Made by a program: the position numbers and the translations under genes | Assembly (NCBI GenBank): GCA_947631545.1 | Contig: CANRLS010000002.1 | Location: forward strand, 1-64,000 | Reading direction: 5' to 3' | DNA length: 64,000 nt | From: an uncultured Atopobiaceae bacterium | GTDB taxonomy: Bacteria > Actinomycetota > Coriobacteriia > Coriobacteriales > Atopobiaceae | Shown: in pieces, positions 28,992-38,116 of the stretch | Numbering within the stretch: the first letter of the stretch is position 1 | How the letters are laid out: every line of letters begins with the position of its first letter | Notes under the pieces: model-generated | What the model was told of the DNA's origin: nothing | What the model saw: the letters and a program-made list of their open reading frames with translations, nothing else | Database searches by the model: none

Positions 28992-29114
28992 TGGTACCAT
29001 TCCGTTCTTGGTACGTACCTCTTGCCTGGTCGCACGCCCACACCTTGACGGCGCACTCGGCTCGAGGCGAATGGGATGCGGCGGGAGGCCCCGTCGCCTG
29101 GCGAAAGGCGATCC
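28992..29114 (+). promoter_or_regulatory. rpsO promoter and structured leader
   Basis: An extended -10 TGGTACCAT (28992-29000) with TTAAGC 17 nt upstream would start transcription near 29007. This gives a leader of about 108 nt before rpsO. The leader begins with the palindrome GGTACGTACC and ends in two short GC-rich hairpins (GGCG/CGCC arms, and CGCC/GGCG around TGGCGAAA) close to the start codon. S15 represses its own translation through such leaders in several bacteria, but the structure differs between lineages, so binding here is inference. Confidence 0.45.
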
Positions 29115-29390
29115 ATGACGATCACCAAGGAGCGCAAGGCCGAGCTCATCAGGGAGTTCGGCAAGGACGAGCATGACAGCGGCTCGGCCGAAGTGCAGGT
29201 GGCCATCCTCACCGAGAGGATCCGCGAGCTCACCGAGCATATGAAGGTCCACAAGAAGGACTACCACACCCGTCGCGGCCTCCTCATGCTGGTCGGCAGG
29301 CGAAGGAGGCTCCTCGTCTACATCAAGAACCGAAGCGTCGAGGACTACCGGGCGCTCATCCAGAGGCTCGGACTGCGCGACAACGTCTGA
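29115..29390 (+). CDS. rpsO: 30S ribosomal protein S15
   Basis: A 91-residue S15, primary binder of the central domain of 16S rRNA. The S15 core is plain: [17 protein letters not shown] and [17 protein letters not shown]. The ATG at 29115 is chosen because GAAAGG precedes it; upstream in-frame residues are unlike S15. It is followed by pnp, the widely conserved rpsO-pnp order. Confidence 0.96.
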   Translation: MTITKERKAELIREFGKDEHDSGSAEVQVAILTERIRELTEHMKVHKKDYHTRRGLLMLVGRRRRLLVYIKNRSVEDYRALIQRLGLRDNV

Positions 29391-29402
29391 CAGGCAAGGC
29401 GC

Positions 29403-29431
29403 GAAGGCACCGGAGACGGTGCCTTCGTCTT
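29403..29431 (+). terminator. Hairpin after rpsO (terminator or processing site)
   Basis: GAAGGCACCG (29403-29412) pairs perfectly with CGGTGCCTTC (29417-29426) around a GAGA tetraloop, followed by GTCTTG. The U-run is weak, so partial termination with read-through into pnp is likely. Confidence 0.6.
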
Positions 29432-29478
29432 GAGAGAGGTGCCGATGCGCCCCGGCACCGAACGGATGGACGGGCGCG

Positions 29479-29529
29479 GGCCGCCTGAGAAGAGGCGGCC
29501 GAGAGGCGCCGGAGGGAAGGGCCCTCCGG
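29479..29529 (+). promoter_or_regulatory. Two tandem hairpins in the pnp leader
   Basis: GGCCGCCT/AGGCGGCC (29479-29486 with 29493-29500) and CCGGAGGG/CCCTCCGG (29509-29516 with 29522-29529) are perfect 8-bp stems with loops of six and five bases. The second lies only about 16 nt before the pnp start and next to its GGAGGAAGGG ribosome site. In enterobacteria, pnp is autoregulated through a leader hairpin; a comparable role here is inference. Confidence 0.5.
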
Positions 29530-29545
29530 AGGAGGAAGGGAAAGA

Positions 29546-31777
29546 ATGACGAAGGTCACCCATGAGTTCGACCTGTACGGAAAGCACTACGCGCTCGAGG
29601 CCGGCGAGCTGGCGAAGCAGGCGACCGGCGCCTGCGTGGTGCGCCAGGGCGACTCGACGGTGCTGGTGGCGGCGACCGTCTCCAACCAGCGCAAGGACTA
29701 CGACTTCTTCCCGCTCACGGTGGACTTCATCGAGCGGATGTACGCCGTGGGACGGATTCCCGGCGGCTACCTCAAGCGCGAGTCGAGGCCGTCCGAGAAG
29801 GCGACGCTCACGGCTCGTATGATCGATCGCCCGCTGAGGCCGTCCTTCCCCGACGGCTTCCGGAACGAGGTGCAGGTCGTGGCCATGCCCCTCGTCGCCG
29901 ACCAGATCGATCCCGTCGACACCATCTGCGTGATGGCCGCGAGCGCGGCGCTCACCATAGGCGGCGTGCCATTCGAGGGGCCGCTCGCCTGCGTGCGCGT
30001 GGGCCGCGACGCCGATACGGGCGAGTGGCTCGTGAACCCCACCTACGAGGAGCGCGACAACTCCGACCTCGACTTGGAGCTCGCCGGTACGGCCGACTTC
30101 ATCTCGATGGTCGAGGCCTCCGCCAACGAGGTCTCCGAGGACGAGATCCTCGCAGCCATGGCCTTCGGCCAGGAGGCCATCGCGGCCTTCTGCGCCGAGG
30201 AGGAGGCGTTCTTCGAGAAGTGGATCGAGGCGAACGGGCCGATCGAGCCCAAGGAGTACGAGCTCGACGAGCCGGTCCCCGAGGTGGTGGAGCGCGTGGG
30301 CGCCCACTACGACGAGATGGCGGCCGCCCTCCACGATGCCGACAAGGCCAGCCGCACCGCCAAGGTGAACGAGCTCAAGGAGCGCATCCGCGAGGAGTTC
30401 AGCGACCAGGAGCGCGAGGAGTGGTCGCGCGCCCTCAACGTGGAGCTGAAAGCGCTCGAGAAGCACGCCATGCGCGACATGGTCATCGACACCGGCGAGC
30501 GCGTGGACGGCCGGAGCGCCACGGAGATCCGGCCGCTCATGGTGAAGCCCGACTACCTGCCGCTGGTTCACGGCTCCGGCCTCTTCCAGCGTGGCCAGAC
30601 CCAGGTGCTCTCGGTGGCCACCCTCGGCATGCTGAACGAATGGCAGCGCCTCGACACCATCGAGCCCGTCGATGGCAAGCGCTACATCCACCATTACAAC
30701 TTCCCGCCCTACTGCACGGGCGAGACCGGTCGCCTCGGCGCCCCCAAGCGCCGCGAGATCGGCCACGGCAACCTCGCCGAGCGCGCCCTCCTGCCGGTGA
30801 TCCCCTCCGAGGACGAGTTCCCCTACGCCATCCGCGTGGTCTCCGAGGTCATGGAGTCGAATGGCTCCTCGTCGATGGCCTCCACCTGCGGCTCGACGCT
30901 CGCCCTCATGGACGCGGGCGTGCCCATCTCGCGCCCGGTCTCGGGCATCGCCATGGGCCTCATCCAGGAGAGGGGCGAGACGGTCGTGCTCTCCGACATC
31001 CAGGGCCTCGAGGACTTCCTCGGCGACATGGACTTCAAGGTCTGCGGCACCGAGCGGGGCATCACGGCGCTCCAGATGGACAACAAGGCCACCGGCCTCA
31101 CCCAGGAGATCCTCGCCCGGGCCCTCGCCCAGGCCAAGGAGGGGCGCGCCTTCATCCTCAAGACCATGCTCGACGCCATCCCCGAGCCGCGCACCCAGCC
31201 CAAGGAGACGGCGCCCCAGATCATCTCCATCAGCATCCCCGAGGACAAGATCCGCGACGTCATCGGATCCGGCGGCAAGGTCATCCGGGGCATCCAGGAC
31301 GACACCGGCGCCACCATCGACATCCAGGAGGACGGCACCGTCTTCATCGCGGGCGTCGGCGGCGCGGGCGACGAGGCCGCCGAGCGCATCAAGGCCATCG
31401 TCAAGGTGCCCGAGGTGGGCGAGGAGTACGTCGGCCACGTGGTGAACGTGCAGCCCTTCGGTGCCTTCGTGGAGCTTCTGCCCGGCAAGGACGGCCTCCT
31501 GCACATCTCGCGCATGGCCCAGGGCCGCGTGGAGAAGGTGGAGGACGTCCTCAACGTGGGCGACGAGGTCCGCGTGAAGGTCATCGAGGTGGACGAGCGC
31601 GGCAAGGTCTCGCTCGATCGTCTCGACAAGCCCGAGGCCCCCGGCGGCCCCTCCCAGAGGGCGGGCAACGGCCCCAGGCGCCACAACCCCAACGGGCCCG
31701 GCTCGACCCGCACCCGAAAGCCCGGCGATCGAGGCGCGGGAGGCGGCCCCAAGCCCAGGCGGCGCCACCGGAGCTAG
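29546..31777 (+). CDS. pnp: Polynucleotide phosphorylase
   Basis: A 743-residue 3'-5' phosphorolytic exoribonuclease. Two RNase PH-like cores are joined by a helical linker; the second core carries the active-site region around SSMASTCGSTLALMDAG. A KH domain (about 569-620, VIGSGGKVIRGI) and an S1 domain (about 625-695) end the protein, with a basic arginine-rich tail. It works with RNase J and RNase Y, also encoded in this window. The ATG at 29546 has a long purine-rich ribosome site. Confidence 0.97.
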   Translation: MTKVTHEFDLYGKHYALEAGELAKQATGACVVRQGDSTVLVAATVSNQRKDYDFFPLTVDFIERMYAVGRIPGGYLKRESRPSEKATLTARMIDRPLRPSFPDGFRNEVQVVAMPLVADQIDPVDTICVMAASAALTIGGVPFEGPLACVRVGRDADTGEWLVNPTYEERDNSDLDLELAGTADFISMVEASANEVSEDEILAAMAFGQEAIAAFCAEEEAFFEKWIEANGPIEPKEYELDEPVPEVVERVGAHYDEMAAALHDADKASRTAKVNELKERIREEFSDQEREEWSRALNVELKALEKHAMRDMVIDTGERVDGRSATEIRPLMVKPDYLPLVHGSGLFQRGQTQVLSVATLGMLNEWQRLDTIEPVDGKRYIHHYNFPPYCTGETGRLGAPKRREIGHGNLAERALLPVIPSEDEFPYAIRVVSEVMESNGSSSMASTCGSTLALMDAGVPISRPVSGIAMGLIQERGETVVLSDIQGLEDFLGDMDFKVCGTERGITALQMDNKATGLTQEILARALAQAKEGRAFILKTMLDAIPEPRTQPKETAPQIISISIPEDKIRDVIGSGGKVIRGIQDDTGATIDIQEDGTVFIAGVGGAGDEAAERIKAIVKVPEVGEEYVGHVVNVQPFGAFVELLPGKDGLLHISRMAQGRVEKVEDVLNVGDEVRVKVIEVDERGKVSLDRLDKPEAPGGPSQRAGNGPRRHNPNGPGSTRTRKPGDRGAGGGPKPRRRHRS

Positions 31778-31877
31778 ATTCCGATCCCCTTGGCGATGAC
31801 GCACGGCGCGATGGCCGCATCCGCATCGGCGCGGGTGCGGCCGCTCACGCCGCAAAGGCGCATGCACCTGCGTCAAT

Positions 31878-31886
31878 TGCTACCAT
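31878..31886 (+). promoter_or_regulatory. Extended -10 promoter of rnj
   Basis: TGCTACCAT, an extended -10 of the same form as the one before rpsO, lies 67 nt before the rnj ATG. Transcription would begin near 31893. The rest of the 176-nt pnp-rnj gap shows no clear terminator. Confidence 0.45.
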
Positions 31887-31953
31887 AGGGGCGCTCCGAA
31901 CGCACTCCAACGCCGCTGAAACGCACCTACCATGAAAGGAGCCTTGGCCATCC

Positions 31954-33618
31954 ATGGCTAAGACCACCGCACCTCTGAAGATCACGCCGCTCGGCGGTCT
32001 CGATGGCATCGGCAAGAACATGACGGCGCTCGAGCTGGGCGGCGACATGATCCTCGTGGACGCCGGCCTCATGTTTCCGGACGATGCCCAGCCGGGCATC
32101 GACCTCGTGCTCCCCGACTACACCTACGTCCTCGAGAACGAGGAGAAGCTCAGGGCCATCGTCATCACCCACGGCCATGAGGATCACACGGGAGCGCTGC
32201 CGTACCTGCTCATGGACCTCGGCACGCGCGTGCCCGTGTACGGATCGCGCATGACGCTCGGGCTCGTCGAGGGAAAGCTCGAGGAGTTCAACCTCGAGGA
32301 CGCCAAGCTCTGCGAGGTGGCGAGCGGCCAGAGGATCCGCGCTGGCGCCTTCGACGTCGAGTTCTTCTCGATGACCCACTCCATCCCCGGCACCTTGGGC
32401 GCGTTCGTGAGGACGCGCCAGGGGACGGTGCTCTTCACGGGCGACTACAAGCTCGACCAGACCCCGGTGGACGGCGTGCTTCCGAGCTACGCGGCGCTCA
32501 ACCGCTTCGGCGAGGAGGGCGTCGACCTTCTGCTCTCCGATTCCACGAACGCCACCGAGCCCGGGTTCACGCCGTCGGAGCGGAGCGTCTCGCCGGCGCT
32601 CCGCCACATCATCAAGAACGCCGAGGGCCGCGTCTTCGTGGCCTGCTTCGCGAGCCACATCCACAGGCTCCAGCAGGTCTGCGACGCGGCCGTCTCCGTG
32701 GGGCGCAAGGTGGTCGTCACCGGGCGCTCGATGATCACGAACACCAAGATCGCCCGCGACCTCGGCTACCTCTCCATCAGCCAGGACGACATCGTCGACG
32801 CCTACGAGGCGGAGGACATCCCCGACGACAAGGTCGTCGTGCTCTGCACGGGCTCCCAGGGAGAGCCGCTCTCGGCGCTCGCGCGCATGGCGGCCGGCGG
32901 GCACAAGACCCTCACCATCACGCCCAAGGACACGGTCATCATCTCCGCGACCCCGGTGCCGGGGAACGAGAAGAGCGTGCAGTCCATCGTGAACTCGCTC
33001 TCGAAGATCGGCTGCGCCGTCTACGACCGCAGCCAGACCCTCATCCACGTCTCGGGCCACGGCTCTCAGGAAGAGCTGAAGCTCATGATCGCCATGTGCA
33101 AGCCGCGCTACTTCTGCCCGGTCCATGGCGAGGCCGTGCACCTTCGCGCCCATGCGGAGCTGGCCAAGGAGCTGGGCATCTCCGAGGAGCGCATCTTCGT
33201 GCTCACGAACGGCGAGACGCTCCTCATGAGAGACCATGTCGTGGAGGTGGGCGAGCCCGTGGAGTGCGGCGTCGTCTACGTCGACGGCCTCTCGGTGGGA
33301 GACGCCGACCCGCTGGTGCTCCGCGACAGGCAGAAGCTCTCCCACGACGGCATCATCACCTGCGTGGCCACCGTCGCGAGCGGCGACCACAAGGTCCGCG
33401 AGGTGGACATCACCGGTCGCGGCGTCTCCTTCATGGACGACGAGCTCCTCCTGGAGGAGGCGAACGACGTGGTGCGCGAGGCCATCAACCGCGCCTCCAA
33501 CCAGAAGGGGCGCAACGCCGATGCCACGCGGAACGCCGTCCGAAAGCAGCTCTCGAATTTCCTCTGGTCGCAAACGCGCACCCGACCGATGATCATCCCC
33601 GTGGTGATGGAGGTCTGA
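31954..33618 (+). CDS. rnj: Ribonuclease J
   Basis: A 554-residue beta-CASP metallo-beta-lactamase RNase with both endonuclease and 5'-3' exonuclease activity in the family. The metal site THGHEDHTGALPY is near residue 70, followed by the beta-CASP region (DSTNATEPG, later GSQGEPLSALARMA) and HVSGHGSQEELKLM near the C-terminus. A C-terminal domain of about 100 residues completes the usual length. The ATG has AAAGGAG upstream. FtsK follows after 3 nt. Confidence 0.95.
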   Translation: MAKTTAPLKITPLGGLDGIGKNMTALELGGDMILVDAGLMFPDDAQPGIDLVLPDYTYVLENEEKLRAIVITHGHEDHTGALPYLLMDLGTRVPVYGSRMTLGLVEGKLEEFNLEDAKLCEVASGQRIRAGAFDVEFFSMTHSIPGTLGAFVRTRQGTVLFTGDYKLDQTPVDGVLPSYAALNRFGEEGVDLLLSDSTNATEPGFTPSERSVSPALRHIIKNAEGRVFVACFASHIHRLQQVCDAAVSVGRKVVVTGRSMITNTKIARDLGYLSISQDDIVDAYEAEDIPDDKVVVLCTGSQGEPLSALARMAAGGHKTLTITPKDTVIISATPVPGNEKSVQSIVNSLSKIGCAVYDRSQTLIHVSGHGSQEELKLMIAMCKPRYFCPVHGEAVHLRAHAELAKELGISEERIFVLTNGETLLMRDHVVEVGEPVECGVVYVDGLSVGDADPLVLRDRQKLSHDGIITCVATVASGDHKVREVDITGRGVSFMDDELLLEEANDVVREAINRASNQKGRNADATRNAVRKQLSNFLWSQTRTRPMIIPVVMEV

Positions 33619-33621
33619 TCG

Positions 33622-36099
33622 ATGCCCAAGAAGCGCAGCTCGAACGCACCTGCCAAAAGGGCATCCCAGGCGGCCTCCCAGACGTTCCTGGGCCCGACCG
33701 GGGGCCAGGACATCATCGGGGTCGTGCTCTGCGTCGTGGCCTGCGCCATGGCCGTGGCCCTGGCGACTCCCTCGTCGGCGCCCGTGACCCGGGCTTGCGC
33801 CGAGGCGCTCGGCCTCTGCTTCGGCGTCGGCGCCTTCCTCGTCCCCGTTGCGGTGGTCTGCCTCGCCATCACGTTCTTCGTGCCCTCGGACTCGCCGATC
33901 TCAGCGCGGGCCTCCGTCGGGCTCTCCCTCTGCGTCGTCTCGGTTCTGGCCGCGCTCTCGCTGAACGTCACGGGCGCGCAGATCGCCCCCGATGCGGTGT
34001 TTCGGCAGGACGTGGCCCAGGGCGCCGGCGGCATGGTCGGCGGGGCGCTCGCCTGGTGCCTTCTGGCATCGGTCGGCCATGACGTGGGCATCGTCATTCT
34101 CGTCGGCATCTTCATCCTCGGACTCGTGATCTGCGGCTTCTCGGTATCGGGGCTCGCGCTCAAGATCCGGCGGGCCAAGAACTCCGCCCGGCAGATCTTC
34201 CAGGAGCGGCTGCTCGAGGAGGGCGGCGACACGGTTCGGCGGGGCGAGCGGAGCGGCTGGAGGCCGGCGAAGCCCACCCGCGTCCTCGATGCGGAGGCCT
34301 CGAAGGAGACCACCTTCATCGGGGCCCGCAAGACCTCGGTGCTCAGGCGATCGAAGGACGCGCCCGCCATGGGACGGGGCGAACCCGAAGCGAAGCCGAT
34401 GGCGCCTCTCAGGGCTCCCGCCTCGCTCGGCGCCTGGTCGGAGGCGGCGTTCGACGGCACGGGCGCCCTCGACCTCTCGAAGATGGCGCAGCCGGAGCCC
34501 GCGCCCGTGGTGATCCCCGAGTTCCTCGCGCGGTTCGGGGAGGACGCGTCCCCCGAGGCCGCGACCGTCGCGCTCGAGGCGCCCAAGGCGAGGAGGGCCC
34601 CGAAGCGGCGCGCCCATCCGAAGGCCGAGGCGGGAGGGACCCCGGGCCTTCCACCGCTCTCGATGCTCGACTCCAACCCCGATTCGGCCTTCGCCTCGGC
34701 GGGGAGGGGAGAGCTCGAGGCCACCGCTGAGAGGCTCCAGGCGACCCTGGAGGAATTCGGCCTCAGGAGCCACGTGGTGGGGTGGGTCTCCGGGCCCCTT
34801 GTGACCACGTTCAAGGTGGAGATGGGCGAGGGCGAGCGGGTGAACCGGATCACGAACCTCCAGGATGACATCGCCCTCACCCTGGCCGCGGAATCCGTGC
34901 GCATCTTCGCTCCCATTCCGGGGACGTCTCTCGTGGGGATCGAGATCCCCAACCGCAAGAGGAGCGACGTGAAGCTCGGCGACGTCCTGCCCCATGCCAC
35001 GGGCGGCCCGCTCGAGCTCGCCATCGGCCGCGACTCCGAGGGCAAGCCCGTGGTCGAGGACCTGGCCACGATGCCGCACCTCCTCATCGCAGGCGCCACC
35101 GGATCGGGAAAGTCCGTGATGATCAACTCCATCATCATGGGCCTCATCATGCGCTCGACGCCCGAGGAGCTCCGACTCGTCCTCATCGACCCGAAGCGCG
35201 TCGAGCTCGGCGGCTACAACGGCCTGCCGCACCTCTACGTCCCGGTGGTGACCGAGCCGAAGAAGGCCTCGGGCGCCCTCGCCTGGGCCGTGGGGGAGAT
35301 GGATCGGCGCCTGAAGCTCTTCGAGAAGGCCGGGGCGCGCGACATCGGCGTCTACAACCGCAAGGCGCGCCAGGCGAGGGAGCGCGGCGACGAGGGCGCC
35401 CCCGCGAACCTCCCGTACATCGTCATCATCGTGGATGAGCTCTCCGACCTCATGATGGTGGCCGGAAAGGACGTGGAGGCCTCGATCGTGCGCATCGCGC
35501 AGCTCGCGCGCGCCGCCGGCATCCACCTCGTGCTCGCCACCCAGAGGCCCTCGGTGAACGTCGTCACGGGCCTCATCAAGGCGAACATCGAAAACCGCAT
35601 CGCCTTCTCCGTGGCCCAGGGCAACGACAGCCGCATCATCCTCGACGAGATGGGCGCCGAGCGGCTCCTCGGCCGGGGCGACATGCTGCTCAAGCGCGCC
35701 GGGCGAAGGACACGTCGCGTGCTCGGGGCCTACGTCTCCGACCGCGAGATCAACGAGGTCGTCGACTTCCTGAAGGAGCGGGGCGACGCCGACTACCACG
35801 AGGAGGTCCTCGAGACCGCAACGGCCGGCGCCGAGGCATCGGGTGCCGGTGAGGCGCAGGACGAAGATCCGCTCCTCTGGGATGCCGCCCGGCTCGTCGT
35901 GAAGACCCAGTTGGGCTCCACCTCGGGCCTGCAGCGCCGACTCAAGGTGGGATACGCTAGGGCCGGACGGATCATGGATATGCTCGAGTCCAAGGGCGTC
36001 GTCGGAGCCCCGGACGGATCGAAGCCCCGCGAGGTGCTCCTCGACGAGGCCTCCCTCGAGGATCTGATCGCCCGGGACCCGTCCTACTCGGAGGTGTAG
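33622..36099 (+). CDS. ftsK: DNA translocase FtsK/SpoIIIE
   Basis: An 825-residue septal DNA pump. About four transmembrane helices occupy residues 25-185, then a charged alanine/proline-rich linker to about 350, the alpha-beta motor domain with Walker A GATGSGKS (about 492) and Walker B IVIIVDEL, and a gamma winged-helix domain at the C-terminus (about 750-825) that reads the polarity sequences of the chromosome. It clears chromosome ends through the closing septum. The stop is directly abutted by the next gene. Confidence 0.95.
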   Translation: MPKKRSSNAPAKRASQAASQTFLGPTGGQDIIGVVLCVVACAMAVALATPSSAPVTRACAEALGLCFGVGAFLVPVAVVCLAITFFVPSDSPISARASVGLSLCVVSVLAALSLNVTGAQIAPDAVFRQDVAQGAGGMVGGALAWCLLASVGHDVGIVILVGIFILGLVICGFSVSGLALKIRRAKNSARQIFQERLLEEGGDTVRRGERSGWRPAKPTRVLDAEASKETTFIGARKTSVLRRSKDAPAMGRGEPEAKPMAPLRAPASLGAWSEAAFDGTGALDLSKMAQPEPAPVVIPEFLARFGEDASPEAATVALEAPKARRAPKRRAHPKAEAGGTPGLPPLSMLDSNPDSAFASAGRGELEATAERLQATLEEFGLRSHVVGWVSGPLVTTFKVEMGEGERVNRITNLQDDIALTLAAESVRIFAPIPGTSLVGIEIPNRKRSDVKLGDVLPHATGGPLELAIGRDSEGKPVVEDLATMPHLLIAGATGSGKSVMINSIIMGLIMRSTPEELRLVLIDPKRVELGGYNGLPHLYVPVVTEPKKASGALAWAVGEMDRRLKLFEKAGARDIGVYNRKARQARERGDEGAPANLPYIVIIVDELSDLMMVAGKDVEASIVRIAQLARAAGIHLVLATQRPSVNVVTGLIKANIENRIAFSVAQGNDSRIILDEMGAERLLGRGDMLLKRAGRRTRRVLGAYVSDREINEVVDFLKERGDADYHEEVLETATAGAEASGAGEAQDEDPLLWDAARLVVKTQLGSTSGLQRRLKVGYARAGRIMDMLESKGVVGAPDGSKPREVLLDEASLEDLIARDPSYSEV

Positions 36100-37581
36100 G
36101 TGGCACGGCCGCAGTTCAGCAAGCTGCTCGTCGATCGCCGGCGCGACCTCGGCCTGTCCCTCGAGCAGGCCGCTCGCGTGCTGAAGATGAAGGAGCAGGT
36201 GCTCGTCGCCTTCGAGACGGGCGACTGGGAGCGCATACCCCGTTCCGGCTATGCCCAGGGGATGCTCTCGTCCTACGCGCGCTACCTCGGGCTGAATCCA
36301 CGGACCGTCATCGACCAGTTCAAGCAGGACCTCTTCGCCTACTCCAACAAGCCGCAGCAGGAGACCGCGAGCGAGCGGGCGCACAGGGATCGGGCCGGCT
36401 ACGCCGACCGCTACATGGGCCATAACCGCCGCATCGACTCCTCCGGCGACATCGATCTCTACGGATCGGCGGGCCCTGCCGGATCCATCACGTCCTCGGG
36501 AACCTTCGACGACGAGATGCTGAGGCGCCTCGAGACGGAGCGAACGGGCCACAGGAGCGTGGGCTACTCCGAGCGCTACGTCGAGGGCGTCGAGAGGGAC
36601 GGGCGCAGGGCCCAGGGACGCAATCGCGCACGGCATAGGCCCTACACGAATCGCATGCCCGGACGCGAGGGAGCTTCGCGATCCAGGGCCCGCACCCGGG
36701 GCGAGCGCTCCTCGCAGGCCGCGCTGCGGGCCGAGCAGCCCACTCGATCGACGATCCAGACCCGCGCGGTGAACGCGGCCCTCTACCGTGACGATCTGCG
36801 CTACGAGAGGGCCAAGCCCTACGAGGCGGCCTCGAGCGAGAAGGGGAGGGTCTCTTCCCGCCATATCGCGAGCACCGATCGGCCGAACGTGCGGCGCCAG
36901 GGAGCGCCCGGCGAGAGGCCCCGCGGCGGTGCGGCCGCCGATCGCCGCCGAAGGAACGCCCAGAGGCCCCAGAGCACCCTTCCCATCGACCAGAGGACGC
37001 TCCTCATCGTGATCGCGGTGCTCTTCGCGATGATCATGGTCGGCGTCCTCTTCACGGTGAGCAGCTGCGTCTCCAACATCTCAAGCACCGACAAGCCCCA
37101 GGTGCCCGTGGCCTCGGCCCCGAACGAGGTGAGCTCCGAAGCGGGCGACGGGGAACAGCCGGAGGGGGAGGCGCAGGGCGAGGGCGATGCGGCGCGGACG
37201 GCGTCGAGGACGCCCGTCGCCGCCAACGCCCAGACGGCGCCCGAGACCGTCACGGTGTCCGTGGCCGAGGGGAAGGTCTCGTGGGTCGAGGTGGTGATGG
37301 GCGATGCGAGCCTCGTCGCCCAGACCGTGAGCGGCCCCTGGGAGCAGACGTTCTCCGTCACCGCACCCATGGAGATCCAGGCCCTCGACGCATCGGCGGT
37401 CACGGTGACGGCGGATGGAGAGCCCCTCTCCTTCGAGTCGAAGGCCTCGGGCGTGGGCGTGATCGAGATAGCGGGCCCGCAGGCGGACGGCGAGGCGGGC
37501 CGATCGGACGATGCCGAGGGTCGGAAGGGCGATGGGGCCTCGACGCGGGAGGGCACGGCCGACGACGAGGGGTCATACTAG
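36100..37581 (+). CDS. RodZ-like membrane HTH protein
   Basis: A 493-residue protein with an N-terminal Cro/C1-type helix-turn-helix of the RodZ kind (about 5-75, RRDLGLSLEQAARVLKMKE and GYAQGMLSSYARYLGLNP), a long basic linker of about 220 residues, one transmembrane helix (about 302-322) and an external C-terminal domain resembling DUF4115 (about 385-460). RodZ links the cytoskeleton to wall synthesis, and in actinobacteria related proteins accompany ftsK. The linker is longer than in classical RodZ. The start is the GTG directly following the ftsK stop. Confidence 0.82.
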   Translation: MARPQFSKLLVDRRRDLGLSLEQAARVLKMKEQVLVAFETGDWERIPRSGYAQGMLSSYARYLGLNPRTVIDQFKQDLFAYSNKPQQETASERAHRDRAGYADRYMGHNRRIDSSGDIDLYGSAGPAGSITSSGTFDDEMLRRLETERTGHRSVGYSERYVEGVERDGRRAQGRNRARHRPYTNRMPGREGASRSRARTRGERSSQAALRAEQPTRSTIQTRAVNAALYRDDLRYERAKPYEAASSEKGRVSSRHIASTDRPNVRRQGAPGERPRGGAAADRRRRNAQRPQSTLPIDQRTLLIVIAVLFAMIMVGVLFTVSSCVSNISSTDKPQVPVASAPNEVSSEAGDGEQPEGEAQGEGDAARTASRTPVAANAQTAPETVTVSVAEGKVSWVEVVMGDASLVAQTVSGPWEQTFSVTAPMEIQALDASAVTVTADGEPLSFESKASGVGVIEIAGPQADGEAGRSDDAEGRKGDGASTREGTADDEGSY

Positions 37582-37618
37582 GCCCGGATACGCGCGTCCC
37601 ATCCTAAGGAGGGAACCC

Positions 37619-38116
37619 ATGGCCAAGGATTCCTCGTTCGATGTCGTCTCGACGGTCGATCTGCAGGAGGTCGATAACGCCTACCAGCAGACGGCGCGGG
37701 AGCTCACCCAGCGCTACGACCTCAAGCAGTCGGGGGCGAAGATCGACTTCGACAAGCGGGCGAGGCAGATCGCGATCCTCGCCCCGGCGGACTTCGTGGC
37801 GAAGCAGGTCCAGGATGTCCTGGGCGGACGGCTCATCAAGCGGGGCATCGACCTCAAAGCGGTGGTCTGGGGCAATCCCCAGGCGGCTGCGGGCGGGCAG
37901 GTGCGCGTCGTGGGGAGCATCGTCATGGGCATCGACAAGGACACCGCCCGCAAGATCGCCAAGGACATCCGCGACCTCAAGCTCAAGTGCAAGGTCCAGA
38001 CCGAAGAGGACAAGCTCAGGGTCCAGAGCCCATCGAAGGACACGCTGCAGCAGGTGATCGGCTTCCTGCGCGAACAGGACTACGGGATTCCCCTCCAATA
38101 TGTCAACTACCGCTAG
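37619..38116 (+). CDS. YajQ family nucleotide-binding protein
   Basis: A 165-residue protein of the YajQ/DUF520 family. It begins MAKDSSFDVVSTVDLQEVDN and ends DYGIPLQYVNYR, both hallmark segments. The fold is two ferredoxin-like halves; some members bind cyclic di-GMP and act with transcription factors, but the general role is unsettled. The start is the ATG at 37619 with AAGGAGGG upstream. Its last 17 bases overlap the rimO start. Confidence 0.92.
   Translation: MAKDSSFDVVSTVDLQEVDNAYQQTARELTQRYDLKQSGAKIDFDKRARQIAILAPADFVAKQVQDVLGGRLIKRGIDLKAVVWGNPQAAAGGQVRVVGSIVMGIDKDTARKIAKDIRDLKLKCKVQTEEDKLRVQSPSKDTLQQVIGFLREQDYGIPLQYVNYR

Noticed and set aside
33901-36864. Very long open frames on the opposite strand of real genes (for example about 987 codons here, 843 codons at 29345-31876, 560 at 2993-4675)
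   Set aside because: High GC content removes stop codons in antisense frames. These translate to His/Arg/Gly/Asp-rich sequence without domains, while the plus strand carries recognised genes.
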